NCBI GenBank assembly: GCA_900541905.1
Contig: UQLQ01000010.1
Location: 1-58,590, forward strand
Length of the DNA stretch: 58,590 bases
Direction: 5' to 3'
From: an uncultured Oscillospiraceae bacterium
GTDB lineage: Bacteria > Bacillota > Clostridia > Oscillospirales > Acutalibacteraceae
Shown here: piece by piece, positions 25,035 to 32,652 of the stretch
Layout of the letters: each line of letters begins with the position of its first letter
How positions within the stretch are numbered: position 1 is the first letter of the stretch
Program-made: the position numbers and the translations under genes
Notes under the pieces: model-generated
Seen by the model: the letters and a program-made list of their open reading frames with translations, nothing else
The model's database searches: none
Told to the model about the DNA's origin: nothing

Positions 25035-25667
25035 TTATTCCCCTGCCTTTGTATCCCAAACAGCACCTTGATGCTTTGCATGTTGTATTGCTGTTGTAAT
25101 GATGTTTTCTGCCTGATTCGGCATTTGCTCGATTCCCTCACAATAAAGAACTTGTACATCGCAAATCCCGCAAACCAAAAATAAATTTTTTAACCATGCA
25201 ATGGCTGTACATGTTTCTTTTGGCTGAGTTCCCGAGGTAATCCCTCCGCTTGAAACAATAAGCGTAACTTTTTTATTGTGAAGCAATCCTTCGGAACCCT
25301 GCTCGGTATAGCGAAATGCTTTTCCTGCTCTGATAACAGCCAAAATATAAGAGACCAATACAGGAGGCGCTGTTAAATTCCAATTTGGAAACGAAATAAC
25401 ATAGCGGTCTGCTGCTATAAATTCATTACATAAGGAATCATATATTTGCAATGCCTGCTGTTCTCTTTCACACTGGGCCTTACCGCTTTCAAAAGCTTCC
25501 AGCAACTCTTTTGTCATAGCGGGTATCTCCAAAGTATGCAAATCAAGATAGCGGAATTGTACCTGTTCATGTTTTTTTAAATAGGCGTCAACAAATGCAT
25601 TTGCAACTCGTTTTCCGGAAGATTGTTCCTCCGATTTCGGGCTTGCGGCAATATGAAGCAGTTTCAT
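25035..25667 (-). CDS. azoR: FMN-dependent NADH-azoreductase / quinone reductase
   Basis: Flavodoxin-fold NADH:quinone oxidoreductase of the AzoR family. 210 aa. The FMN phosphate loop ASPKSEEQSSGKRVANAF is near the N-terminus (about 8-25), the FPNWNLTAPPVLVSYI block contacts the flavin (about 93-108), and SSGGI follows at about 142. The ATG at 25667 has AAAGGAG 8 nt upstream. Two-electron quinone reduction would protect against redox cycling. First gene of azoR-gpsA, divergent from a methyltransferase gene. Confidence 0.88.
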   Translation of the reverse strand: MKLLHIAASPKSEEQSSGKRVANAFVDAYLKKHEQVQFRYLDLHTLEIPAMTKELLEAFESGKAQCEREQQALQIYDSLCNEFIAADRYVISFPNWNLTAPPVLVSYILAVIRAGKAFRYTEQGSEGLLHNKKVTLIVSSGGITSGTQPKETCTAIAWLKNLFLVCGICDVQVLYCEGIEQMPNQAENIITTAIQHAKHQGAVWDTKAGE

Positions 25668-25735
25668 GGCAAACTCCTTTCCAGTCATATATCATGTTGA
25701 CTTTGATTTTACCACATTTTTGGAATATTGTACAT

Positions 25736-25771
25736 GAGAAAAGAGGCAGGGCTTTTCACGTGCCTCTTTTC
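25736..25771. other. Hairpin between divergent azoR and methyltransferase promoters
   Basis: GAAAAGAGGCA and TGCCTCTTTTC form an 11-bp stem. It lies outside both transcripts as predicted, so it is either a terminator for an antisense transcript or a DNA structure. Confidence 0.5.
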
Positions 25772-25787
25772 ATGGATTTGTATGAAA

Positions 25788-25816
25788 TGGATTTTGATGG
25801 ACATCAAACTTATAAT
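25788..25816 (+). promoter_or_regulatory. Methyltransferase promoter with palindrome in the spacer
   Basis: TGGATT (25788-25793), TATAAT (25811-25816). The 17-bp spacer is almost filled by TTTGATG-GA-CATCAAA (25793-25808), a perfect 7-bp inverted repeat suitable for a dimeric repressor. Confidence 0.45.
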
Positions 25817-25860
25817 GTAGTATATTACAGTTAATTTTAACTAACCAAGGAGGTACAGTC

Positions 25861-26475
25861 ATGATAGAAAAGCTTTTAAAGAATTGCGGAAAGCCTCAAG
25901 GAATTGGCGGAAAATTGATATTAAATGCAATGAACCGCGGTCACGCTCCCTTATGTGATTGGGTATTACATACCGTTTCATGGACAGATGGAGCAAACGT
26001 ATTAGATGTCGGTTGTGGCGGCGGTGCAAATATTGACCGCATGTTTCAAAAATATCCCAACTGTCACATAGACGGTATAGATTATTCTGATGAGAGTGTA
26101 AAAGTAAGTAAAAAGACAAATGCCGCTCGACTGAATATCTCCTGTGAAATTTTGCAGGGAAACGTGATGGAACTGCCTTACGCCAATCATACCTATGATG
26201 TAGTAACAGCGATGGAAACTGTTTATTTTTGGCCCGATGTGACAGAAGGATTCAGACAAATTTTTCGTGTACTTAAACCCGGCGGAAAAGTGATAGTTGC
26301 CTGTGAAATGTCAGACCCTGTACAAGGAGACAAATGGGCCAAACGATGCGAAGGTATGACCATATACACTGCCAAACAATTACAAGAAATGCTGGAGCAA
26401 GCAAGTTTTGAACACATTCAAATTCACACGATAAAAGAAGTTTGTTCTTGTTTGGAAGCAATAAAACCTTTATAA
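25861..26475 (+). CDS. SAM-dependent class I methyltransferase
   Basis: 204 aa with the Methyltransf_11-type Rossmann core. Motif I NVLDVGCGGGANIDRM is at about 46-61, motif II GIDYSDESV has the acidic residue for the ribose, VMELPYANHTYDVVTAMETVYFW corresponds to motif III/IV, and FRVLKPGGKVIVACE is the typical post-motif. The acceptor is unknown; small-molecule methylation is typical for this subgroup. AAGGAGG precedes the ATG. Single gene. Confidence 0.88.
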   Translation: MIEKLLKNCGKPQGIGGKLILNAMNRGHAPLCDWVLHTVSWTDGANVLDVGCGGGANIDRMFQKYPNCHIDGIDYSDESVKVSKKTNAARLNISCEILQGNVMELPYANHTYDVVTAMETVYFWPDVTEGFRQIFRVLKPGGKVIVACEMSDPVQGDKWAKRCEGMTIYTAKQLQEMLEQASFEHIQIHTIKEVCSCLEAIKPL

Positions 26476-26566
26476 ACATAATATACAGGTGATTCATTTA
26501 TATAAAAAACGTAAAATCTATGAATTTTATTTCAATCATGATGTATGATATAGTCCTATGACAATT

Positions 26567-26905
26567 TCATTGTGTAATATAGTCATGTACCTGATTCAGA
26601 GAACAAACAATCACAAAGGGATATTCTTGCTCCAATGTTCTGCATACGTGTTTCATTGCACTGTTCATCGTTTCTTCTATACATAAAATACGGCTGTATT
26701 GTTCGCTGTGTTCAGACTTAATTTTTGATATATGCCCCCGCAATATGTATTCAGCATCCTCTTCATTTTCGTCAAATTGTAAAATGGTATACTGTCTGCA
26801 AGCATTTTTTGACCGAAGCAGCCATCCAGAAATCAATTGATATAAATAGATTAATCCTACAATAGATAAAATGGCTAATATAATATTGATTATAATCTCA
26901 GGCAT
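26567..26905 (-). CDS. Small single-pass membrane protein, unknown (112 aa)
   Basis: N-terminal hydrophobic helix (about 4-27, IIINIILAILSIVGLIYLYQ) followed by an 80-residue soluble domain with FDENEEDAEYILRGHI and ending VCSLNQVHDYITQ. No family recognised. The ATG at 26905 has GAGGTG 6 nt upstream. It lies downstream of a ribbon-helix-helix gene on the same strand, separated by a terminator hairpin (26983-27016). Topology (domain inside or outside) cannot be settled from the sequence. Confidence 0.65.
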   Translation of the reverse strand: MPEIIINIILAILSIVGLIYLYQLISGWLLRSKNACRQYTILQFDENEEDAEYILRGHISKIKSEHSEQYSRILCIEETMNSAMKHVCRTLEQEYPFVIVCSLNQVHDYITQ

Positions 26906-26982
26906 TACGATCACCTCATTCTATTGTATGTATCGAATAAAAAGAAGCTACTGTGTAATGTGTCATTATTGGTAATCAATAT

Positions 26983-27016
26983 AAAAAACAGGTTGTAAAT
27001 TACAACCTGTTTTTTT
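26983..27016. terminator. Bidirectional terminator after the minus-strand RHH gene
   Basis: AACAGGTTGTA and TACAACCTGTT with loop AAT, six A before and seven T after. Confidence 0.9.
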
Positions 27017-27028
27017 GTGCGGATTATT

Positions 27029-27202
27029 TTATTTTTCTAAATTATTTTTTTCATTTGTTTTTAAAGATTCCAATCCCATCCGAATCAACTCCAATGTCGC
27101 TTTGGAACGGCTGTTGTAACGATTTTCAAATCTAAAATCATCTATCTCTTTCAAAGTTTCGTCATCTACAGTAATACAATACCTTGGCTTTTCTGTTGGC
27201 AT
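27029..27202 (-). CDS. Ribbon-helix-helix (CopG/Arc-like) DNA-binding protein
   Basis: 57 aa. Beta-strand KPRYCITV near the N-terminus, helix A DDETLKEIDDFRFEN, and helix B RSKATLELIRMGLESL with the typical S-x-A-x-x-E-L-I-R pattern place it in the RHH superfamily. Such proteins are antitoxins or autorepressors. No toxin-like ORF is fused or overlapping. The start is the ATG at 27202 with GAGGTG 6 nt upstream; that ribosome binding site lies inside a perfect palindrome (27201-27226), which suggests autorepression. Divergent from a second RHH gene. Confidence 0.8.
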   Translation of the reverse strand: MPTEKPRYCITVDDETLKEIDDFRFENRYNSRSKATLELIRMGLESLKTNEKNNLEK

Positions 27203-27248
27203 AATTATCACCTCAGTGATAATTATACATCAGTGATACACTGATGTA
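27201..27248. promoter_or_regulatory. Two adjacent palindromic operators of the minus-strand RHH gene
   Basis: Palindrome 1 (27201-27226) has 11-bp arms and a 4-bp centre, core TTATCAC-CTCA-GTGATAA. Palindrome 2 (27226-27248) has 10-bp arms and a 3-bp centre, core ATCAGTG-ATA-CACTGAT. Both contain TCAGTGATA, consistent with one protein binding both. Palindrome 1 covers the ribosome binding site and part of the start codon. Confidence 0.75.
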
Positions 27249-27281
27249 AATACAAAAAATGCCAAAATTTTACTAAAATAA

Positions 27282-27311
27282 TTGACAAGTTCATCATAGA
27301 TGAACTATAAT
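27282..27311 (+). promoter_or_regulatory. Consensus promoter with operator filling the spacer (plus-strand RHH gene)
   Basis: TTGACA (27282-27287), an 18-bp spacer, TATAAT (27306-27311). The spacer plus one base is the perfect palindrome AGTTCATC-ATA-GATGAACT (27288-27306). The half-site GATGAAC recurs at 27330-27336 and 27349-27355, the last overlapping the ribosome binding site. Confidence 0.8.
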
Positions 27312-27357
27312 CATGACAGGTGTATCGGTGATGAACTTTAAGAGAGGAGATGAACCT

Positions 27358-27522
27358 ATGAAAGCAGGAAATAAGCGTATCATGATCACCATTCCTCCGG
27401 ATTTGGCAGCAGAAATTCAAAGTTTAAAAAAAGAAAAATTTTATGACAAACCTTATGCCGAAATGTACAGGCAAATCATTCGTACAGGCCTGGAATGCGT
27501 CCAGAAAGATAAATCCTCTTAA
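27358..27522 (+). CDS. Second ribbon-helix-helix regulator
   Basis: 54 aa. The N-terminal strand KRIMITIP is followed by helix A PDLAAEIQSLKKEKF and helix B YAEMYRQIIRTGLECV, the RHH layout. The start at 27358 has AGAGGAG 8 nt upstream; earlier ATG and GTG codons lie in the operator region. Its promoter carries a different palindrome (GTTCATC/GATGAAC) from that of the divergent RHH gene, so the two probably recognise different DNA. A large surface-protein gene starts 74 nt downstream on the same strand and may be its target or operon partner. Confidence 0.78.
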   Translation: MKAGNKRIMITIPPDLAAEIQSLKKEKFYDKPYAEMYRQIIRTGLECVQKDKSS

Positions 27523-27596
27523 CCAAATTCAGTTTTCATCGAAAGCTAGACCATTCAACAAAATATAACAATATAATAATGTTTGGAGTGTACAAA

Positions 27597-29336
27597 TTGA
27601 AACGTAAATTATTACCTTTTTTTCTATCGTTTGCACTAATTGCAGCGATTGTTCCTACTTCCGCTGTATTTGCAAGTGAAAGCGGTGTTGCTCAAATTGG
27701 CAATACTGTCTACGCTTCATTACAAGAAGCATTCGATGCAGTACCGGAAGACGGAACCTCAACAACCGTTACCTTAACAAATAACATTGAAATGTCTGAA
27801 ACATCTGATATTGTCACATTGGCAAAAGGAAAAAATGTAACTCTTGATATGAATGGACAAAGTATTACGTTTAAAGAAGATACATCCGCTTCTCCTACTT
27901 TGGCCGGCCGCACTATTATAAATAACGGTAATTTAACCATAACAGGAAACGGAACCATTGATACTTCAGCTTCTACTTATGGAGGATATGGCGCAATTGA
28001 CAACTATGGTACTTTAACCGTTGAAAGCGGTACCTATACCGGAGCCAAATTAGCAAACGGTGCAACCATTAAAAACCGACCAAATGCAGAACTTACCATT
28101 TATAACGGAACCTTTGACGGCGCAACCTGCAGCTTATATAACGAAGGCATTGCTACCATTTACAATGGTACATTCAAAGGTGAAACTTGCAGTTCCTGCA
28201 ATTCTTCCATTTGGTCTTATACCATACGCAATCAAAATGTAAATGCAAAAATGTATTTTTATGATGGTACTGTGATTGGTACACAAGGCGCATTTTCTTC
28301 TTCTGCCGGTTTAGCTGAAATTTATGGTGGAACATTTGAAACAGTAGCTTGCCCTATCCACGGAACAGGCCCTGCATTCTATGCACTGTATATTGCCGGT
28401 GAAGTGGGACAAGTAGAAGCACACATCTATGGCGGTACATTTACCAGTGTGTCCAAAGTAGCAGCTCTCATCGGAAATGATAATGACGGTGGTGACAAAC
28501 AACCTGCAATCGCTTATTTCCATGGCGGGACTTTCACAGGCGGAAACGGACAACCTGCGGTCAGTGAGGCAACCAATACAGGTACTCTGCAAGTAACAGG
28601 CGGTACCTATTCTTCCGATGTTTCCAAATGGATTCCCGACACAGGCGACTATAAACAAAATCCTGACGGTTCTATCACCCATCCACATCAATTTACAGAA
28701 GAAATTGTAAAAAATTATACCAAAAAATCAGACGCAGATTGTACACATGCAGCTACCTATTATAAATCCTGTACCTGCGGTGCAGTAAGTGATACCGAAA
28801 CTTTTACATACGGAGATCCATTAGGACATACAGAGAAAGTGATTCCTGCTGTGTCCCCTACATGTACAGAACACGGTTATACAGAGGGAATCGAATGCTC
28901 TGTTTGTCATGAAATTTTGACAGCTCCAACCGAAGTTCCTGCCACAGGACATTCTTACGGTGACTGGACCATTGTAAAAGAGGCTACATGCACAGCAGAA
29001 GGTCTGAAACAAAGAACCTGCACTGTATGTGGCACTATGGAAGAGGAAACTGTTCCAATGACTGAGCACGATTGGGAAAGTGACTTTACCATTGACCAAC
29101 AACCGACTGCAACTGAAAACGGAAGCAAATCCATTCATTGTAAAAACTGTGATGCTGTAAAAGACGTAACCGTAATTAACGCTACAGCTGATAGCAACAA
29201 TATGGACCAAAATAACACCGTTTCTCCTCAAACAGGCGATAATACCCAGCTATATATTTATATTGCTATTGGTGTATTTGTAAGTGCAGCCTGTGCAGCA
29301 GCAATTGCATTCAAAAAAATAAAAGTAAATCATTAA
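27597..29336 (+). CDS. Cell-wall-anchored beta-helix surface protein with Cys-pair repeats
   Basis: Predicted secreted and sortase-anchored. A signal peptide (about 1-26, KRKLLPFFLSFALIAAIVPTS) is followed by a right-handed beta-helix region (about 70-340) with many short repeats such as IYNGTF, IYGGTF and FHGGTF. Four Cys-pair modules of about 40 aa follow (about 365-535; CTCG, CSVC, CTVC, CKNC, often preceded by CT and GHxx). The C-terminus is an SPQTGD sorting signal, a hydrophobic helix and a KKIKVNH tail. The start is taken as TTG at 27597 because GGAG is 8 nt upstream; the ATG at 27579 has none. TATAAT lies at 27571-27576. Function is probably adhesion or glycan contact (inference). Confidence 0.85.
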   Translation: MKRKLLPFFLSFALIAAIVPTSAVFASESGVAQIGNTVYASLQEAFDAVPEDGTSTTVTLTNNIEMSETSDIVTLAKGKNVTLDMNGQSITFKEDTSASPTLAGRTIINNGNLTITGNGTIDTSASTYGGYGAIDNYGTLTVESGTYTGAKLANGATIKNRPNAELTIYNGTFDGATCSLYNEGIATIYNGTFKGETCSSCNSSIWSYTIRNQNVNAKMYFYDGTVIGTQGAFSSSAGLAEIYGGTFETVACPIHGTGPAFYALYIAGEVGQVEAHIYGGTFTSVSKVAALIGNDNDGGDKQPAIAYFHGGTFTGGNGQPAVSEATNTGTLQVTGGTYSSDVSKWIPDTGDYKQNPDGSITHPHQFTEEIVKNYTKKSDADCTHAATYYKSCTCGAVSDTETFTYGDPLGHTEKVIPAVSPTCTEHGYTEGIECSVCHEILTAPTEVPATGHSYGDWTIVKEATCTAEGLKQRTCTVCGTMEEETVPMTEHDWESDFTIDQQPTATENGSKSIHCKNCDAVKDVTVINATADSNNMDQNNTVSPQTGDNTQLYIYIAIGVFVSAACAAAIAFKKIKVNH

Positions 29337-29346
29337 TTGAAACAAT

Positions 29347-29386
29347 AAAAACTCCTTTAAAGCTTTAACTTTAAAGGAGTTTTTTT
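29347..29386. terminator. Bidirectional terminator between the surface protein gene and metK
   Basis: AAACTCCTTTAAAG and CTTTAAAGGAGTTT form the stem, T-run on the + side and A-run on the other. Confidence 0.9.
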
Positions 29387-29396
29387 ATGTGAAAAT

Positions 29397-30578
29397 TTAT
29401 TTTAGTGCATTTTTTAATGCTTCTACTTTATCCGTCTTTTCCCATCTGACATTTAAATCCTCACGACCCATATGTCCGTAAGCAGCAAGATTACGATAAA
29501 TTGGTTTACGCAATTCCAGTGTTTCAATGATGGAAGTAGGACGTAAATCGAATACTTGATTTACTGCCTCTGCCAATTGGTCATTGGAATAGGAAGAAGT
29601 TCCGAATGTTTCAACCATGATAGACACAGGACGTGCAACACCGATTGCATATGCAATTTGTACTTCACATTTCTTAGCAAGACCGGCAGCCACAATATTT
29701 TTAGCAACATAGCGTGCTGCATATGCGCCGGAACGGTCAACCTTGGTTGGGTCTTTTCCTGAGAAAGCACCGCCGCCATGTCTGCCATAGCCGCCATATG
29801 TATCAATGATAATTTTACGGCCTGTCAAACCTGTATCGCCAACCGGACCGCCGATTACGAAGTTTCCTGTTGGATTTATGAAATATTTGGTTTTATCATC
29901 TAAAAGATTTTCGGGAATAATAGGCTTAATGACATGTTTTAAAATGTCATCACACAAAGTTACGTGAGCAACATTTGGGTCATGTTGTGTAGACAACACA
30001 ATGGTATCAACACGTACAGCTTTGTCATCATCATACTCAATGGTGACTTGAGTTTTACCGTCCGGTCTTAAATATGATAAGGTGCCGTCTTTTCTAACTT
30101 TTGTCAATTGTTTTGCCAATTTATGGGCCAAAGAAATTGCCAAGGGCATGAATTCCGGTGTTTCGTCGCATGCAAAACCAAACATCATTCCTTGGTCACC
30201 GGCACCAATCTTATCATTTTCATCTGTTGCGCCATGACGTGATTCATAAGACTCGTTTACACCCATTGCAATATCAGGAGACTGCACGTCAATTGATGTG
30301 GTTACAGCGCAAGTATTGCCGTCAAATCCGCAAGCAGGATCATCGTAACCGATTTCTTTGATGACATCGCGCACAAGAGAAGGAATATCAACGTAACATT
30401 CTGTGGATATTTCTCCCATTACATTAATAATACCTGTTGTTGCTGTTACTTCACAAGCAACATGTGCCTTTGGATCTTGAGCCAAGATAGCATCTAAAAT
30501 AGAATCAGAAATTTTATCGCAGACTTTGTCCGGATGTCCTTCTGTTACAGACTCTGAAGTAAAAAAGTATTTAGACAT
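29397..30578 (-). CDS. metK: S-adenosylmethionine synthetase
   Basis: Makes SAM from methionine and ATP. 393 aa from the ATG at 30578; the frame upstream is the S-box leader and is not translated in this frame. Conserved blocks are EGHPDKVCDKISD, the GAGDQGMMFGFA hexapeptide region, DTYGGYGRHGGGAFSGKD with the P-loop-like Gly-rich segment, KVDRSGAY and HMGREDL. Controlled by a SAM-I riboswitch, giving feedback by its own product. GGAGG lies before the start. Confidence 0.98.
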   Translation of the reverse strand: MSKYFFTSESVTEGHPDKVCDKISDSILDAILAQDPKAHVACEVTATTGIINVMGEISTECYVDIPSLVRDVIKEIGYDDPACGFDGNTCAVTTSIDVQSPDIAMGVNESYESRHGATDENDKIGAGDQGMMFGFACDETPEFMPLAISLAHKLAKQLTKVRKDGTLSYLRPDGKTQVTIEYDDDKAVRVDTIVLSTQHDPNVAHVTLCDDILKHVIKPIIPENLLDDKTKYFINPTGNFVIGGPVGDTGLTGRKIIIDTYGGYGRHGGGAFSGKDPTKVDRSGAYAARYVAKNIVAAGLAKKCEVQIAYAIGVARPVSIMVETFGTSSYSNDQLAEAVNQVFDLRPTSIIETLELRKPIYRNLAAYGHMGREDLNVRWEKTDKVEALKNALK

Positions 30579-30602
30579 AGTATCCTCCAAAAAATAAAAA
30601 AT

Positions 30603-30749
30603 ATCAAAAAACACCGAACACGCTTCGCAGCCGTTCGGTGAATTGCAAACCTCATCTCTCGGCTTTACCGCAGGATTTGGCACCTTTACAAACATTGTAG
30701 GTTGCCGGACATCATCGGGCCTGTTCCCTCCGTCACTCTTGATAAGGAA
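30603..30749 (-). promoter_or_regulatory. SAM-I (S-box) riboswitch with terminator
   Basis: On the minus strand the aptamer starts with CCTTATCAAGAG and contains GGAGGGAACAGGCCC, GATGTCCGGCAACC and GGTGCCAAATCCTGC, ending with GAGATGAGG, which closes P1. A terminator follows (CACCGAAC with GTTCGGTG, then six T, 30603-30642). SAM binding should favour termination. Confidence 0.96.
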
Positions 30750-30771
30750 ATATTTAAATTTCAATATAGCT

Positions 30772-30800
30772 AGTATAGCACGAATTTTTCTTAATGTAAA
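30772..30800 (-). promoter_or_regulatory. metK promoter
   Basis: TTTACA (30800-30795), a 17-bp spacer, TATACT (30777-30772). Start predicted a few bases before the S-box aptamer. The remaining AT-rich bases to 31000 show no gene; only weak promoter-like sequence for the next + gene. Confidence 0.7.
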
Positions 30801-31000
30801 TATCCATTTTAAAATTTGATAAAATACATTTTTTACAAATTGAAATTGACAAATTTTTTAGCAGAAAATTCCTTTAAAATAGTCTGAAAGCGCCAAATTT
30901 ACATAGTTTACGCAATGGAAGCAGTACAAATTTTGCCGTATACAATTGGAAATCATATTTGCGTGTCGTTGGAGATAATAAGTATTGTGAGGTGATAAAA

Positions 31001-31264
31001 ATGCATTACAATCAATACAACAACATTCCAATGGGTATTGGCGCTGTTCTTGCAAGAAATCCTGAAGCAAGAAGAAATTTTGCACTTGCTTCTCAAGAAG
31101 AGCAAACTGCTTTAATTGATAGTTGCACACATTGCAACTCTTATGAAGAAATGTGTGACATTGTAAATTCAAAAGCAACACAAAATCAATTACAGAAAAA
31201 CAGAGCCCATGAAAAACACGCAAATAAAAACAAACATTTTCAAGGACAATCCTACACTTTTTAA
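31001..31264 (+). CDS. Small protein of unknown function (87 aa)
   Basis: Soluble, no signal peptide. The N-terminus is Asn/Tyr-rich (HYNQYNNIPMGIGAVLARNP). The middle ARRNFALASQEEQTALIDSC reads as helices, then comes a Cys motif CTHCNSYEEMC (C-x2-C and a further Cys). The C-terminal half is very basic and His/Asn-rich. The ATG at 31001 has GAGGTG 6 nt upstream. It is flanked by metK leader sequence and a terminator, so monocistronic. No family recognised. Confidence 0.65.
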   Translation: MHYNQYNNIPMGIGAVLARNPEARRNFALASQEEQTALIDSCTHCNSYEEMCDIVNSKATQNQLQKNRAHEKHANKNKHFQGQSYTF

Positions 31265-31276
31265 TAACTAAGACGT

Positions 31277-31320
31277 AAAAAATAAGACCATCGGATAAAT
31301 TCCGATGGTCTTATTTTTAT
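31277..31320. terminator. Bidirectional terminator between the 87-aa gene and tuf
   Basis: AATAAGACCATCGG and CCGATGGTCTTATT form a 14-bp stem, with A-run and T-run flanks. Confidence 0.92.
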
Positions 31321-31343
31321 ATTACGTTACAAAACGATTTAAA

Positions 31344-32546
31344 TTATTCGTTAATAGCTGTAACAACGCCGGAACCTACTGTGTGACCACCCTCACGGAT
31401 AGCAAAACGTAGACCCTCTTCAATAGCGATTGGAGTAATCAACTCAACATCCATTTCAACGTTATCGCCAGGAACGCACATTTCTGTACCTTCTGGAAGT
31501 GTAATAACACCTGTAACGTCAGTTGTTCTGAAGTAGAATTGTGGACGATAGTTGTTGAAGAAAGGAGTATGACGGCCGCCTTCTTCTTTTGTTAGAATAT
31601 AAACTTGGCCTCTGAATTTTGTGTGAGGTTTAATGGAACCTGGTTTAGCTAGGATTTGACCACGCTCAATTTCAGTTCTTTGAACACCACGTAGCAATAC
31701 GCCAACGTTATCGCCAGCCTCAGCAAAGTCTAGAATTTTTCTGAACATTTCTAGGCCAGTAACAACAACTTTTCTGCTCTCTTCAGTCATACCAACAATT
31801 TCAACTTCTTCGTTAACGTTGATTTGACCACGCTCAACTCTACCAGTAGCAACAGTACCACGGCCTGTGATTGTAAATACGTCCTCAACAGGCATTAGGA
31901 AAGGTTGGTCGCTCTTTCTTTCTGGAGTTGGGATGAACTCGTCAACAGCATTCATCAAGTCTAGAATGCATTTGTATTCTGGAGCATTGATGTCTGTAGA
32001 AGTAGACTCAAGAACTTTTAGGGAAGAACCACGGATAATTGGTGTTTCATCGCCTGGGAAGCCATACTCGTTTAGTAGTTCACGGATTTCCATTTCTACT
32101 AGGTCTAGCAACTCTTCGTCATCAACTTGGTCAGCTTTGTTCATGTATACAACGATGTATGGAACACCAACCTGACGGGATAGAAGGATGTGCTCTCTTG
32201 TTTGTGGCATTGGACCATCAGCTGCGGATACAACCAAAATAGCACCGTCCATTTGAGCAGCACCAGTAATCATGTTTTTAACGTAGTCAGCGTGACCTGG
32301 GCAGTCAACGTGAGCATAGTGACGTTTGTCAGTCTCATATTCAACGTGAGAAGTGTTGATTGTGATACCACGAGCTCTTTCTTCTGGAGCTTTATCGATG
32401 TTAGCATAATCAACGAATTCTGCTTCACCGTTTAGGTTTAGAACCTTAGTGATAGCTGCTGTAGTAGTTGTTTTACCGTGGTCAACGTGACCGATTGTAC
32501 CAATGTTTACGTGTGGTTTGCTTCTTTCAAACTTTGCCTTTGCCAT
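31344..32546 (-). CDS. tuf: Elongation factor Tu
   Basis: GTPase delivering aminoacyl-tRNA to the ribosome. 400 aa. G1 GHVDHGKT, the switch region RGITINTSHVEYET, G3 DCPGHADYVKNMITGAAQMD and G4 NKAD are intact. Domains 2 and 3 follow, ending with the AIREGGHTVGSGVV block. Last gene of the rpsL-rpsG-fusA-tuf group but with its own promoter (32611-32639). AGGAGG precedes the ATG. Confidence 0.99.
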   Translation of the reverse strand: MAKAKFERSKPHVNIGTIGHVDHGKTTTTAAITKVLNLNGEAEFVDYANIDKAPEERARGITINTSHVEYETDKRHYAHVDCPGHADYVKNMITGAAQMDGAILVVSAADGPMPQTREHILLSRQVGVPYIVVYMNKADQVDDEELLDLVEMEIRELLNEYGFPGDETPIIRGSSLKVLESTSTDINAPEYKCILDLMNAVDEFIPTPERKSDQPFLMPVEDVFTITGRGTVATGRVERGQINVNEEVEIVGMTEESRKVVVTGLEMFRKILDFAEAGDNVGVLLRGVQRTEIERGQILAKPGSIKPHTKFRGQVYILTKEEGGRHTPFFNNYRPQFYFRTTDVTGVITLPEGTEMCVPGDNVEMDVELITPIAIEEGLRFAIREGGHTVGSGVVTAINE

Positions 32547-32610
32547 TGGAATTTCCTCCTTTTTTATACCAAAAAATGAATTTGTTTTTATTATAAAAGT
32601 CTATAACGCA

Positions 32611-32639
32611 ATTTTATCAATTCTGCTGTTGAAAATCAA
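32611..32639 (-). promoter_or_regulatory. Internal promoter for tuf
   Basis: TTGATT (32639-32634), a 17-bp spacer, TAAAAT (32616-32611), directly beyond fusA. It allows extra EF-Tu expression. Confidence 0.6.
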
Positions 32640-32652
32640 GTGTTTTTATAAA

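Noticed and set aside
27029..27522. The RHH pair as a classical toxin-antitoxin module
   Set aside because: Neither RHH gene overlaps or abuts a toxin-like gene (RelE, MazF, PIN or similar). The partners are a second RHH protein and, after a terminator, a membrane protein.
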